Origin: Parus major
Lineage: Eukaryota; Chordata; Aves; Passeriformes; Paridae
Assembly (NCBI RefSeq): GCF_001522545.3
Contig: NC_031770.1
Coordinates: 21,924,816 to 21,988,815 of the forward strand
Length of the DNA stretch: 64,000 nucleotides
Direction: 5' to 3'
Below, in pieces: positions 14,501 through 26,297 of this stretch. The notes under the pieces were generated by a model. That model had not been told where the DNA came from. It searched no databases and saw nothing but the letters and a program-made list of their open reading frames with translations. Made by a program: the position numbers and the translations under genes. Each line of letters starts with the position of its first letter. Within the stretch, counting starts at the first letter, position 1.

Positions 14501-17500
14501 AAGACACGATTTGGTAAAGCCATACCTGGAAACTGTAGCTGGTCCTCAATGGGGAGAAAATGAGAGAGAGACAGAGACAGAGTGTACCAGCATGAGCTTT
14601 GTGGTTAACACAGAAGTACGAGCATTTTAAAACAGCAAGGGAGTGGAAATCCCCCAAAGTAGCTTTGAAAAGATCACGTATAAAAATGTTTTAGAAGTGT
14701 TAGGATAAAAGGCAAGCCACTGAAATGCATTTCATCTTACTGCAATGATGTAGGACTGCAGATTTTACCATCTGGAGCAACACAGGATTACCAAGGACGT
14801 TTCTCACAGCTGGAATCCAAGATTCAGAGTAGATTTCACCTTCCACAGAACTGGTGAGTGATGTGATCAAAGAAAGAGTACAAGGACAGCAGGAAACACG
14901 CAAGGACATAAGGAACACCCAGGTCCAATCCTGCGAAGCCCTCCACAGTGGCCTCGGCAAACCCAGGTGAACCCACGCATTGCAGGAAGTGAAGTGGCAA
15001 CTCACAGAGGAAGCATCACTGGCTCAGTCACATCAGCTCATGTCACAGGCTGCACAGGCATGTCACATTCAAACAGAGCTCTCACACGGAAATAAAATCC
15101 ACTTTAAGAAAATAAACATTTTGTATGGTTTTGCAATAACTTAAGTGGCCATAAACCCTTATGGTTTTCTAGTCTGAACTTGTGCACACAGGATTCTTGG
15201 CAGCCTCCCTCCCCAGTCCAAAATGTGCTGCCCTTATGGCAGTGCCTTAGGCTCCATCTCTACGCCCACTCTCTCTTTATCCTCCTCTGCCCTCTTCTTT
15301 TGCTTTCTGGTCTCTTGTTTTCATTTTTTTCCCTTCCTTTCCTAAAGTAAGCTATTGTATTTTCTCTGAAAGCAATAATTTTTAAGTCTCCTGTTATTTA
15401 AAATACTAATTTTCCAAAGAAAGTTTCTATTCTCTTTTGTACTTAATGCAACATATACCCTCTTTTGCCTTTTCCCTTTAACTGAACTTTCTCCCAAAGC
15501 ATTTCTAACACATTTCAATCTCCATCCCCCATCCCAGGAGGTATCTCAACCTACAGCATCTTTTCCTAGACCTTCCATGAAGCTCTGGAACAGACAAATC
15601 ATTGCATCATGAAGTCAGTGGCAAAGAGAAAGGCACCAATTTGCAGGCATGCTACTTCTTTTTGGGATCAATTAAATTGATTTGAGTTGCATTTCTCACA
15701 CATTTCATTTCAGCACAGCCTAAGCTCCCTTCTGCGGTCAAGCTTTTGAACAGAAGAAAGTGCCCTTTTGTCCCTGCCATCAGCACCTGTCCTCAGGTTG
15801 CTTCCAGGTCAGGCTGTAGACCACACACCACCTCTGAGCAGGCTGACACCAGAACAGCACAACAGCTCATACACAGGCTTTCCTTGAGCCTGGAAGCTCT
15901 GAGGCAAGGGCACATCCAATGGATTTGTCAGGAGGAGACAGCGCTGCAGAAAGTGTAGTGCTTTACAAGCTTGGCTCCAGGAAGCGCCATCTGCTTCTGG
16001 GAAGCTTTGGGGGAATCCCCAAATGGAGAAGTTGAGTGGGAGCAGGATCTTAATTTTAAACAGTTTGACTCTGCAGATGAGTAGAGAGCAGTGGGCCAGT
16101 GTTACTGTTCATGGGCAGCCCTTGACCTCCTCCAGCACCAAGAGTGCTGAAACCCTGACCGAGTTTCAAGCAAACTCAAGGGGATGAACTTGAGTGAAAA
16201 GACAGACAGCAACAGCATTTAGGAAACAGAATGGAGGAGGAGACAGAAAAATAAAATAAAGAAACAAAAGTTACTGGAAAACCCCCCAAAACCAGTAAGG
16301 GACAGAGCAGGATAACTAATAAACTTTAATTTTTTATTTTTTAGTGTACTGAAGTCAAAGTAAGTCCTCACTTTTCCTAACAAATAATTGGCCATTACAA
16401 ATATTGCAGAACTAGGTCTTTGGGGCTTTCAAATTCACATCTCTTTCTCTGCCCTATAGGGGACACACTATTCAGGACTTCAGGTGATTTGACCATTCAG
16501 TTGGTTTGACCATGAATATCTGTTTAAGGCACAAGAGATTCTTGGTTTTAATTTTCCATGCCCAGACCCTTTGACTCAGCCTTAATAAAGAACTTTATCA
16601 GCAATTATACAGAAATCTGTGAATCAACTCAACGGTTATTCATCTGAATTACTAGGATGTACTCTTTTCTTTTAACACATACATGTGTCTGATGACATGC
16701 AGACACATATTTTTGCAGCCACAGCTGTCACTGAAAATGTAACTTCTAATGTAAAAACCCAGATGCTATTGGGGACCCCATAAACTTGCTGTTGGGAAAG
16801 TGGTGACAGCAAAGATTGTTATCATTTTCTTTTCTTAAAAAGAAAAAAAAATCAACAGGAGAAAGGATGTGTTCTTAAAAAGTCCCTCCCATGAGGACAG
16901 GCTGGAGATTTACAGAGGTAAGAACCAGGAGTGGTGCCTTCCCATGGCCCCTTCTCCAAAGGCAGCAGGCAGTGGGAAGCTGTGCTGCTCTGCCTAAGCA
17001 TGCTGTCACAGCCAGGCAGCCACAGCATTTTTTGGTTTCTTTCTAAGGGCCACATTCCAGTTTCAAGCACAAGAATATAGCAGACAAGACTGTGAACCAA
17101 GACTTAGCACAAGTCTGACCACTTCACCACTTCATGTCTCACAGCACCTACTTTGGGAAAAACTGCTTTGCAGATGGTTCCCAACCTTAAGGTTTGGTTA
17201 CTTACTAGGTGGCTTTGTATAATAATAGTAACTAACTTCTATATTTTGATATAGTCTTCTGCAAAGTAAGTTCACAGCAACTTACTTACCCATACAGAAT
17301 CCTTGTCAGGATATTACACACAAAAACTTGCTTTATCAGTCCCACTCCCAGAGTGAGAGAAAACCTGCTTAAATACAGAGAACTCTGGGCAATCCCATAT
17401 CAAAACCACTGTGGTTTAGGTGCAGACAGTTTCTCACACACTTGTGTATTTGTTACAATATTGAGCAGGGGAAACTGGAAATTTTTGCAACATTTTTATT

Positions 17501-17782
17501 AACAATACAGCATGACTCAAGTTTCCTCACTTTCCCGAGCCTAGCCACACACCAGGGTAAAGAGCTTAGCTTCTTTCCTGGGCTGAGGGAAGACAGTGGA
17601 ACAACTGCACACTTGCAGCCCAAACTGGTACTGATAAGGGACTGATGACTAACAGTGTGATCATTAACCCTTCACAGTTATTGCTGAGAAATTCGGAGAG
17701 AAAAGCCCCAGAAAGCAAAGGAAGAGGTTCTGAAATCCTCACCTGAGGGCCCAGACCCAAGGGCACACTGGCTGTAAGGTGT

Positions 17783-17800
17783 CCCAGCCAGCTGGCTGGG
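17783..17800. repeat. 18-bp perfect palindrome
   Basis: CCCAGCCAGCTGGCTGGG is its own reverse complement, with a CAGCTG E-box core at the centre. It lies in noncoding DNA. It may be chance or a binding site for a dimeric factor; the sequence alone does not decide. Confidence 0.8.
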
Positions 17801-18856
17801 TCCTGCAGCAGCACCCTCAGGCTGCCACGCTGCTCTGGGCAGGGAATGCTCCCAAGAGTGGAATGTCTGCAAGACACCAGAAACTACCTGAATCCCTGCA
17901 GCCACCACCAACTGCCTCCACAGAATCAGGAGACCAAGAAAATTACAATTCACACAGACTCCCAGAGAAACCAGAGAAAGGAATATCTCTCCCTAGCCAG
18001 ATGATTCCTGATGATGAATTATGTCCATTTATGCAAAATCAAATGGTCAGACTTTTTTGTCACCTGAAGGAGACAGAGGGCTGTAGGATAACTTAAAAGT
18101 GGGCACAAATAAAGTCTAGGAGATGAAGCACCCTACAAGTCTGTACCTGCCCAATGAAGGGACTTTGCAAAGTGACCCAAGCAATACGAAGCACAGAATG
18201 AAGAGCTCCTGACTAGTCCCACAGCTTTGACAGCTGTATAAGAGCTGCTCCTTAGGGAGCCAGTCTGGTGAAATAAAGAACTGTCTAGTTTCTGCCCTCT
18301 GCAGTCACCTGAATTCCTTTTGTCCAAGTCTACAAGAGCAGCTTTCTAGCTTTAAAATCTTGTCCCATCCTGGCTGTAATTCCTTACCCCCTCAAACCTC
18401 CATAAATACCCTGTGAGCACCACAAGCTTTTCTTTCTCCCCTCATGATGTTACTCTGAATCTTATCTTTTAGTAGCTTACAACTTTTCTGTTTCCAACCC
18501 TAAAGCTTCCTGCCAGGTACCCAGAGATGTGCCCTATCGTCACAGATCATCTTCCTGCACAGGCTGAACCCAGTCTCTCCTCTCATATCTGGGCTGGGGA
18601 TGATGACCAGCCCAGGGGTAGTATGATGAGCCCAAGCTTCCCCCACAGCCCTTCTTCTGCACAGCCCATGTCCCAGCCTGACACAACCTATTCCACTCAG
18701 CTCCATAACCTTCATAAAGCTCTCTCAGGCTTTAAGTGTTAGATCTTCACAATACCTCACCAACTTCTCCTGCTTCATGTCTCTGTATAATACAGTATTT
18801 CTTGTCTTCTAACACAAATAAAATTGTCATCCGTCAACATCATCCTCTGGTTTTCA

Positions 18857-18998
18857 TTGAATCAAAGGTTTGGGTTGGAAGGGACCTTAAAGATCATCTC
18901 GTTCCAACCACCTGGCCATGGGCAGGGACACCTTCCACTAAACCAGGTTGTTCAAAGCCCCATCCAGCCTGGCCTTCAACACTTCCAGGAATGGGGGA
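18857..18998 (-). mobile_element. CR1 LINE fragment, 3' end
   Basis: The plus strand reads GGGTTGGAAGGGACCTTAAA followed by a stretch matching the well-known 3' part of avian CR1 in reverse complement, including CATCCAGCCTGGCCTT. The element is therefore on the minus strand, 5'-truncated as most CR1 copies are. An ATT microsatellite follows about 40 bp further on. Its edges are approximate. Confidence 0.88.
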
Positions 18999-19039
18999 AA
19001 CACTAATTTCCAAACACTTACTTATCTTGAAATATTTTA

Positions 19040-19040
<1 letters not shown>

Positions 19041-19071
<31 letters not shown>
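19041..19071. repeat. (ATT)n microsatellite
   Basis: About ten uninterrupted ATT units, followed by AT-rich sequence, a short way past the end of a CR1 fragment. Likely length-variable between individuals. Confidence 0.95.
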
Positions 19072-19073
<2 letters not shown>

Positions 19074-20299
19074 ATATATTAAAATAAAATTTTACTCATT
19101 TATCCACCCTTTGTGCTGCCACAGGGATCATTTTTCTAAGCAACAGCTACAACCACATCACCTCTCACCATCCCTCCACTTTCCCACTACACCAAAACCT
19201 CTTCACTTTCAAAGCTTGTTCTCGCCTCCCTCCACTTGCCCCCCAGCATTGCCTCCAATGATATAAAGGTTTCCTCTCCATCCAAGGAATGAAAACAGGC
19301 TCCACTGCTTCCTTGTTATGTATTTGAGCAAGTGTGCGCTGGGAGGGCAGATTTTTTTTTTTTACAAATATTATTAGCAGGCTGTTCTACTTCAGATCTC
19401 TTCTTCAAGATCTCCTTTGCCAAGCAGCTGGGAACAACTGGCTTCTGTCACAGCGATGCAGAGGGTCCCACTGTCTCCTACTGCTCCTGCACACAGGCAC
19501 GTCCCTCCCTCCTGACCTGAAACTATAAACTCCCTTCAGCCGAGGGCTGCGGTTCTGCCTTCTGCTCGCACAGAGGGGTCCTCAGACACAGCAAACACTT
19601 CTCTGCACAACAGAAATAAAACAAGATAATCGTGGCTAACGGCAAAGGAGGCTGTCCTGGGTGGTTTTAGGCTGAGTGCAAGACATCACCACCACACCTC
19701 AGTCCTCTGACAAAAGACCATGAAGCGAAAAACCAGCCAGGCTAAGGCTCATGCACAAGGGCATTCCAGAACACCCCAATTTTACCTTCATCACTAAACC
19801 CGCATGCTCTGTGTGCAATCAGCAGGGGAGTTTAAAAATACAACTGTTTCTGCTGCCAGCCTGGAGATGTGCCTGACCTGAATACACCCAGCTATTTTTA
19901 GCCCATCACTGCACTCCTTTCAGCCATCCCGTATTTATAAAACGGAAGTTTATGAGGAAAGTTGTTCTTGGCTGGCACCGGGAAGGCGCAGCCAACCTAA
20001 CAATAGGCAGAGCAATTCAAGAAGTGCCAACAATAGGGGCTCTTCATTTTTCCTTCTAAATATGAAGAGTGTTGAAAATGTTTGGTTAAAGCCTGCTGCC
20101 TCAAGATGTTCCCAGAGTGCCGTTAATCAAGGAAAATCAGAAGACTCCCTGCACAAGCACAGAGGGGAGATTCCCTCCCCCCCAGCAGCATTCAGCTGAC
20201 ACCAGCGGGGATGCTTGTTACAGTTCTCTGCAGTCTGAAAAGATCAGAGCCGCAAAACCATTCATTCATCCGAGCAGTCCCGGCTTTGCCTCCTTTCCA

Positions 20300-21310
20300 G
20301 CCCCCAAAATTTCAGCCCTACGTCTACATTGGGGCGGGCACCGGGCCTACCTTTCCCTCCGGCATCCCTGGGGGGCGGCGGCCGTGGAGCATCCCGGGCA
20401 GGGCAGGGCTGGGCTGAGCCCGGCTCCAGGCGGGAACCCCCGCGCCAGAGGCGAGGGCTCCGCCGCACCTCGCACAACTCCCGGGGAGCCAACTTCGGCT
20501 TTGCGACAGGGCCTCCTCTCTAAGCGGAGAAGAACAGCCCCTCGGAGACCTCCCTCTGCTCCGCGGGGCTGGCAGAGGGGACTTCGGGGAGGTGTCGCCC
20601 CCGCCCTCCCGGCCAGCNNNNNNNNNNNNNNNNNNNNNNNNNNNNNNNNNNNNNNNNNNNNNNNNNNNNNNNNNNNNNNNNNNNNNNNNNNNNNNNNNNN
20701 NNNNNNNNNNNNNNNNNNNNNNNNNNNNNNNNNNNNNNNNNNNNNNNNNNNNNNNNNNNNNNNNNNNNNNNNNNNNNNNNNNNNNNNNNNNNNNNNNNNN
20801 NNNNNNNNNNNNNNNNNNNNNNNNNNNNNNNNNNNNNNNNNNNNNNNNNNNNNNNNNNNNNNNNNNNNNNNNNNNNNNNNNNNNNNNNNNNNNNNNNNNN
20901 NNNNNNNNNNNNNNNNNNNNNNNNNNNNNNNNNNNGAGCCGCTTTCGGTTTCATGGCAACCCCCGGGCGGGGAGACCCCGGCGGCGGCACCGCCCCGGGC
21001 GGGGGAGGGAGCAGCGGCCTCCCCCCGCCTCCTTAGGGACGGCAGCGCCGGGACCCGCGGCGGGCGAAGGCTCCCCGGCAGCCCATCCTCGGCCGCCGGC
21101 GGCTCTGGGCTCAGCACACCGCCCTGCAGCCTCCCGAGCGGCCGCTGAGGTTCGGTGAGGTCCGGTGAGGTCGGCAGAGCCGTGTCCCGCAGGCCAGGGA
21201 GTTTTCCGGGAGGGGGTAACGAGGAGCGGCGGCGGGGCTCGGACACGGCACCCGCTGCCCGCCCTCCGCCCGCCTGCAGGGAGAGCAGGGTAGCTGCTCC
21301 TTCATTATTT
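20300..21310. promoter_or_regulatory. CpG island, likely TRAF5 promoter and first noncoding exon
   Basis: This stretch is strongly GC- and CpG-rich, unlike the AT-rich DNA on either side, and is interrupted by an N run at 20618-20935. It is the only CpG island between the two genes. TRAF5 needs an upstream noncoding exon, so this is the best candidate promoter, on the minus strand. The long open frames that cross it in several frames are typical of GC-rich DNA without stop codons and show no recognisable protein. The transcription start and the splice donor are not resolved and may sit in the gap. Confidence 0.65.
20618..20935. other. Assembly gap (N run)
   Basis: 318 undetermined bases inside the CpG island. 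GC-rich promoter sequence of this kind often fails in assembly. Any exon or start site within it is unseen. Confidence 1.
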
Positions 21311-23200
21311 ACACCTGAGGGACTGAAAGAGCGAAACGAAGCCCATGCTAAACAGGCAAAGGACACGGACATGCCCCATGCCAGTTATTATTTCCTATTA
21401 CTGTATTACTATTACATGCCAGGACTACTGGCTAATGACCCGAGACGTGCTGAAGGGTTCCTTACAAAGGCAGGCAACGCCGCCCTCCTCCAGCCAACAG
21501 TATTGAGACGAGGACTTTGCTGCCTGTTCCACATTTCCACATCACCTGCTGCTGCACTTTGTTCTGCCTTTCACATTAAACCACTTCTAGGAAAACCAGT
21601 CTCTAAGGAACATTCCATCCTAACACATGCACGAAAGCGCTAAGGCTACCAAAACAAAAGAGGAAAAAAAAAAATTGGATTGCCTTTAAAGGAGCTCTAA
21701 AACCAATACTAATAAAATGGTTTCAGAAAGATTCCTCTTTTGCTAAAATGACTCAGAATTGTCACTCCCGAGGGAGTCAGTCCATAGTGCATTGACTCTA
21801 GGAGCCTAGCAAAGACATTACTACAACAGACACTTTTTAAAACACTCCTTTCTTGCAAAAATTAGGTTTATTTTTTTTATTAGCTTTTAGGAATATCCTG
21901 ATTATTCTGGGCACTACTTGCCGGGAAGTTCATAGGAAGATCCATCAGAATAACAGGCATTATGTTTCTGTAATTAAATATTTATAAATTTAAATGAATA
22001 GTTTAGAGATGGGATCAGGTTCCCAAGCTGGTCACTGGCTGCACAATCGTCCCTGTGCAGAACATAATTCCCCACAACAGTGCTTTGTGGGGATGAAGAT
22101 CCATCAATAAAATCATCAGATATCAGGGTGCAGGCATTAGTTTAAAAATGCCTCTTCACTTAAGGCTCAGTGAGCATAACAGGAAGCCTGATCTACATTA
22201 AGACAAAGTTGCATCCTTGAAACGGCTGTAGAGATCACAATCCCTGAATCTCAGTGCTTCCTTTTGAGCCAATCCAAGGGAAAAATGCCAACAGTAACAG
22301 CAAAGAGGATTTATTGTGCTGCTAGAATTATTTCAGTGTACAAAATGCACTGAAAAAGAGCTTTAAGATTAAAGAACTGACAGAACTAAAAAGTAGCAGC
22401 CTTCACTAGTGGTGAAAATGAAGTAATTATTTTCCAAAGTTGTACTTCAGAATTCATTTTGAGGATGTCTGTTCTATAAAAGGGGGCACCTGCTAAGTAA
22501 ATAGTCCAGGAACTGTTGCCTATGTATTTTCCTCCCTACCTGACTGTACAATTTTGATACCAAATTAATCACTCACAGCAACAGACCGTGAATAGTGTTA
22601 AGAAAGTTCATGTTTGCCTTTGTATCTCATATACAACTGCCTAGGATCTTAAAGCAAATGTTTATCCTGTCACTGCCTGGCTTTAACTCACTCTGAGAAA
22701 GGAAAGCTCTTGAGGTTTGGACACCTCAGTCTCAGGAAAAGCTGGAGGTTCACCATGTTTAGCAGGATAACTGAGCTGTACGTATTCAGTGCTGTTTACA
22801 GTGCAACATTGCTGACTTCTCTACAACTTTCCCTGCATTATGAAAGACATCTCCAAACACCATTTCATGTTTGGCTTTGCTTTTGCCTGACAATCGCATT
22901 TCTGCCTGGCCTCAGCTATAAATTCAGTATATTCCTCTCTTTTGCTATAAAGAGGCACAACACAGTGTGAAGTAACCTTCATCCTAAACTCTGCAATTCA
23001 TCTCTATCCATACACAAACCCCCATATCTGTAAGGTACTGGTTTGTGTTCTGTTCTTGATGCATTGTGAGGTTTCCAGAGTAAACAAAAATCCCAACACT
23101 CTTAAGAATGAGAAAAAACCTAAGGACAAAAGTACCTAATTCCTTTCACTCAGGAGCAACAAATTAAACTGCTTTACTATGATGTGCAATGTTTAGTGAT
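21311..23200. other. Intergenic stretch between the TRAF5 CpG island and the RCOR3 3' end
   Basis: Ordinary AT-leaning DNA. I see no exon, RNA gene or recognisable repeat. It separates the probable end of RCOR3 transcripts from the probable TRAF5 promoter by roughly 2 kb. Confidence 0.5.
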
Positions 23201-23203
23201 TGT

Positions 23204-26200
23204 TTTATTAAATGCAGAAATACCTGCTCAACTTCATACCCATTCTGATTTAAAGTGCAACAATTAAATCTGATAGTTCTTGTACATCCATATTTTGCAA
23301 GTGTTGTTTCTTGAATACATGTTGTTCCGATTATGCCTTGCATTTGTAAAATGGAATTTTTTTAGTACCGTTTTGCTTTATTAACTAAAATAAACTGTAC
23401 AAAAAGCTGTAGAGTTACATTAGCTTTGAACAATGTAGAATACACGTTCTCTGCCAAACGTTAGTGTGCAAACATTGTACATTTTTTAAAGTGACAAAAT
23501 TAAGCCAACCTTGAAGTCAGAGTTCATTACTACATTACAAAACAGGAGACTAGATATGGCAAAAGAAATTTCCCGCTGAAATCAACACCATTGTATAATT
23601 TTATTTCTAATTCTTAAAAAAATAGAAATGAATTTAGAAGAGAATCACAGTATAAGGGCCCTAACATATTACACCATTACAAGGTACATAAAAATAGAAG
23701 ACACAGATTTCTTTGAAACTTTAATCCTTTGATTAAGCAGCAAGCATATCACTCTCCAGGCAAACACTGCTTAAAACAAACCCTACCCCCCAAAACAGGA
23801 CGTGCAAACTGTATGCACATATTCTGCAAAGCACACAATAAAGACATTTTGCTATGTACATACTTATTTAGTACTACAAATGCTAGGAGTTCCCTACTGT
23901 GTGCTACAGTGTAGGTAAATTAAGAAATACTACCCTACCTATCTCTGACCCTCCCTCCCCCCTTCAAATACAGCACCTTTGCCCAGTTATAGAATATTTA
24001 AACAAGATTAAATGGAATTACAATGTACTGAACAGTTTCATAGCAGTTGGTGGTGGCCAACTGTACTGTAACACCCAACATTCTGCATACTGAAGTCTAT
24101 CGACAAGAGACAAGACAAAAATTAGCAGATGTACAATACACACACCTGGGAGACTCAATGCTTGAAAGTAAAAAACAAGCAAACAAACAACAAAACCCCC
24201 CCCAAAAAAACCAAACAAAAAACCCCAAAACCCTGAAGATGAATCTTAGCACTGTTAACAATTACACTGTAAAAATGTACCATCTTGGTTTTGTATTGGT
24301 TTTAAAGACCAGAGAGCAGCCAGATTTGTGTGTAGCTGGTAAGGGCACACTAAGGACTTGGGACACCCAGAACACAAGTTTCCATGACCAAGAATTCCTT
24401 GGTGCTCGTTTTAAAATTCTGCTTTATTTAGACTGGGAGTCATCTGATGCTCACATAGAGGCTAAGCACCTACTCTGATGCGAAAGCAAATTTGTAAAAA
24501 AGACCTTTTGTACGACAACTCAGCACACCAGTGAGTGACCTGAAAGAAAAAAACTCTGAAGTTTGAGCTGAGAATATTTTAAAATGAAGAACTAAAACAT
24601 AAAGGTCAACATTTTAACTGCAATCCAGGTTACAACTATCAAACTTTAACACTCGATTTTCAAATTAAATAGAATCTGATTGTACAAGAACTTCCCTTTG
24701 CACATAAAAAAGACGTGGTAAACTGATCATTAGACCACACAATTTATCTGTGGGAAAAAAACCAGCTAGGGATAGTGCATCCCATTTGCATAAAAAGTCT
24801 CATTTTAGTAAAGGGCAAAACTAGTTAATAACAAAATGGAGTTAAAAAGACTTTTAGACACCATTTCAGCTAAAAGCAAAAAAACCTTTCCAAATAGTAT
24901 GACACTCAACATGAATATTATTACATAATCAAGAACATATTATTTTTCAATAGCTTAATTCAGATCACACAGTTTCAAACAGTGCTACTCATATTTGAAG
25001 CCTGGTTTATTTACTTGGAGGGTAGAGGCACCTGCTTTTGCAAAAAAAAAAAAAACAAAAACAAAAACACCCCACACCTCAAAACACTGCTGGGCATCAA
25101 TCAAGGTTTCAGATGAGAATGCAGTAAAATGAGTTTCTTTTAAACTCCTATAATTTGGAAGCAATATTAATATCTAAATGCAGATTTTACTGAGTCAATA
25201 ATATAAACAAACACCCTCATCCTTCCCCCTCAACTCATGTAATCAACTTTACCAGAAATACAGCAGGAGTCAAGAGACAATCACTTAAGACTGGGTTGGC
25301 AGCAGGTAACTACTCTCATGATACTCTACCAATACCACCAGCCTCTACACTTCCCTCATTAATGCTCAAGCAAGGTATCAGTGATCTAGCATACATGAAC
25401 TGCAGTCATTCTCAGAGGAATGGAATTTTACTGTGCTTCCATTAGAAGAATTAGTGGAATAACAAATTAAATTAATGCTTCTTGCTAGACGGTTCCGCTC
25501 CTGTCATTGCCCTGGGTTGGCTGCCACTCTATCCTGCCCAGCCCTCAAGACAGCACTGCAGCAAGAAACTGGACTCCTGCTTCCAGTTAAATTCCATGAG
25601 TAGAACACACATGAGATTTAATAAATTTGGTACAATAGCTCACTGAGTCTTCAGAATACTCTGAAAGAGGAGCACTTAATAAGCCAGTACCTTTTAAATC
25701 AAGCTAAGATGTTCTGGGGAAAACATGAAGGGAGAACCTACATTTTACAAGTGTGTGAAATGCTTCTACTGTTGTCTAAACAGGGCCAAACATTCTGAAC
25801 CTAAAGCCATTATTTTCTTTCACTAAAAGGTAAAAAAAAAAAAAATTAAAAATTCACACACACAAAAAAGCTCAACACTACATTTAAGTCTCCTACAATA
25901 TTATCTATTTCTAGATTTGCCAGACCATGTTCCTGTAATTAGACGCTTGACTATAAAGAACTGTAATAAAATAAATAGAGTAAAAATCAGTTAAACAAAA
26001 TCTTGGTGTGTTGAACATTTATTCATTTAAGAAGTTACTTCCTTCAGCAGTTATTCATACAGAGGAGGGTTGCAGCGTAGGCATTACTCTGCTGTACAAG
26101 TCTTCGGCATAAAAATATTTTTATACAGGTGGTCATTGACGTCATTCCATTTTCTAGTTCTTAGCTTGCTCCTCCGGAAAACTGGTCTGATACCTGTGAA

Positions 26201-26297
26201 GGCTTGCTCTTTTCTCCCCTTCATTATTTGGAAAAAAAAAAGTACATTGGTACATTTTTTCAAATGTGGGAGTTAGCATAATTCTGCTTTTATTTCT
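23204..26297 (-). other. RCOR3: Probable RCOR3 3' UTR
   Basis: The AT-rich stretch after the RCOR3 stop has several AATAAA hexamers on the minus strand, at 26018-26023, 25006-25011, 24423-24428, 23600-23605, 23377-23382 and 23204-23209. One at 26289-26294 lies only a few bases past the stop and is unlikely to be used. A 3' UTR of up to about 3 kb is therefore plausible. An A/C-rich low-complexity run lies at about 24177-24232. Which signal is used cannot be told from sequence alone. Confidence 0.45.

Larger units (their letters stand above)
8486..20300 (-). other. Probable TRAF5 first intron; no other gene seen
   Basis: About 12 kb separate the acceptor before the first coding exon from the CpG island that probably holds the TRAF5 promoter. 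The stretch holds no exon I can recognise. It contains a CCCT-rich run near 9748-9767, a perfect GC-rich hairpin at 11546-11580, an 18-bp palindrome at 17783-17800, a CR1 fragment near 18857-18998 and an ATT microsatellite at 19041-19071. Apparent ORFs are short and repeat-like or low in complexity. Assignment to the intron is inferred from the 5' UTR acceptor and the position of the island. Confidence 0.55.

Noticed and set aside
20117..21372. Long open frames on both strands over the 20-21 kb island
   Set aside because: A third of each is undetermined bases and the rest is stop-poor GC-rich DNA without protein features.
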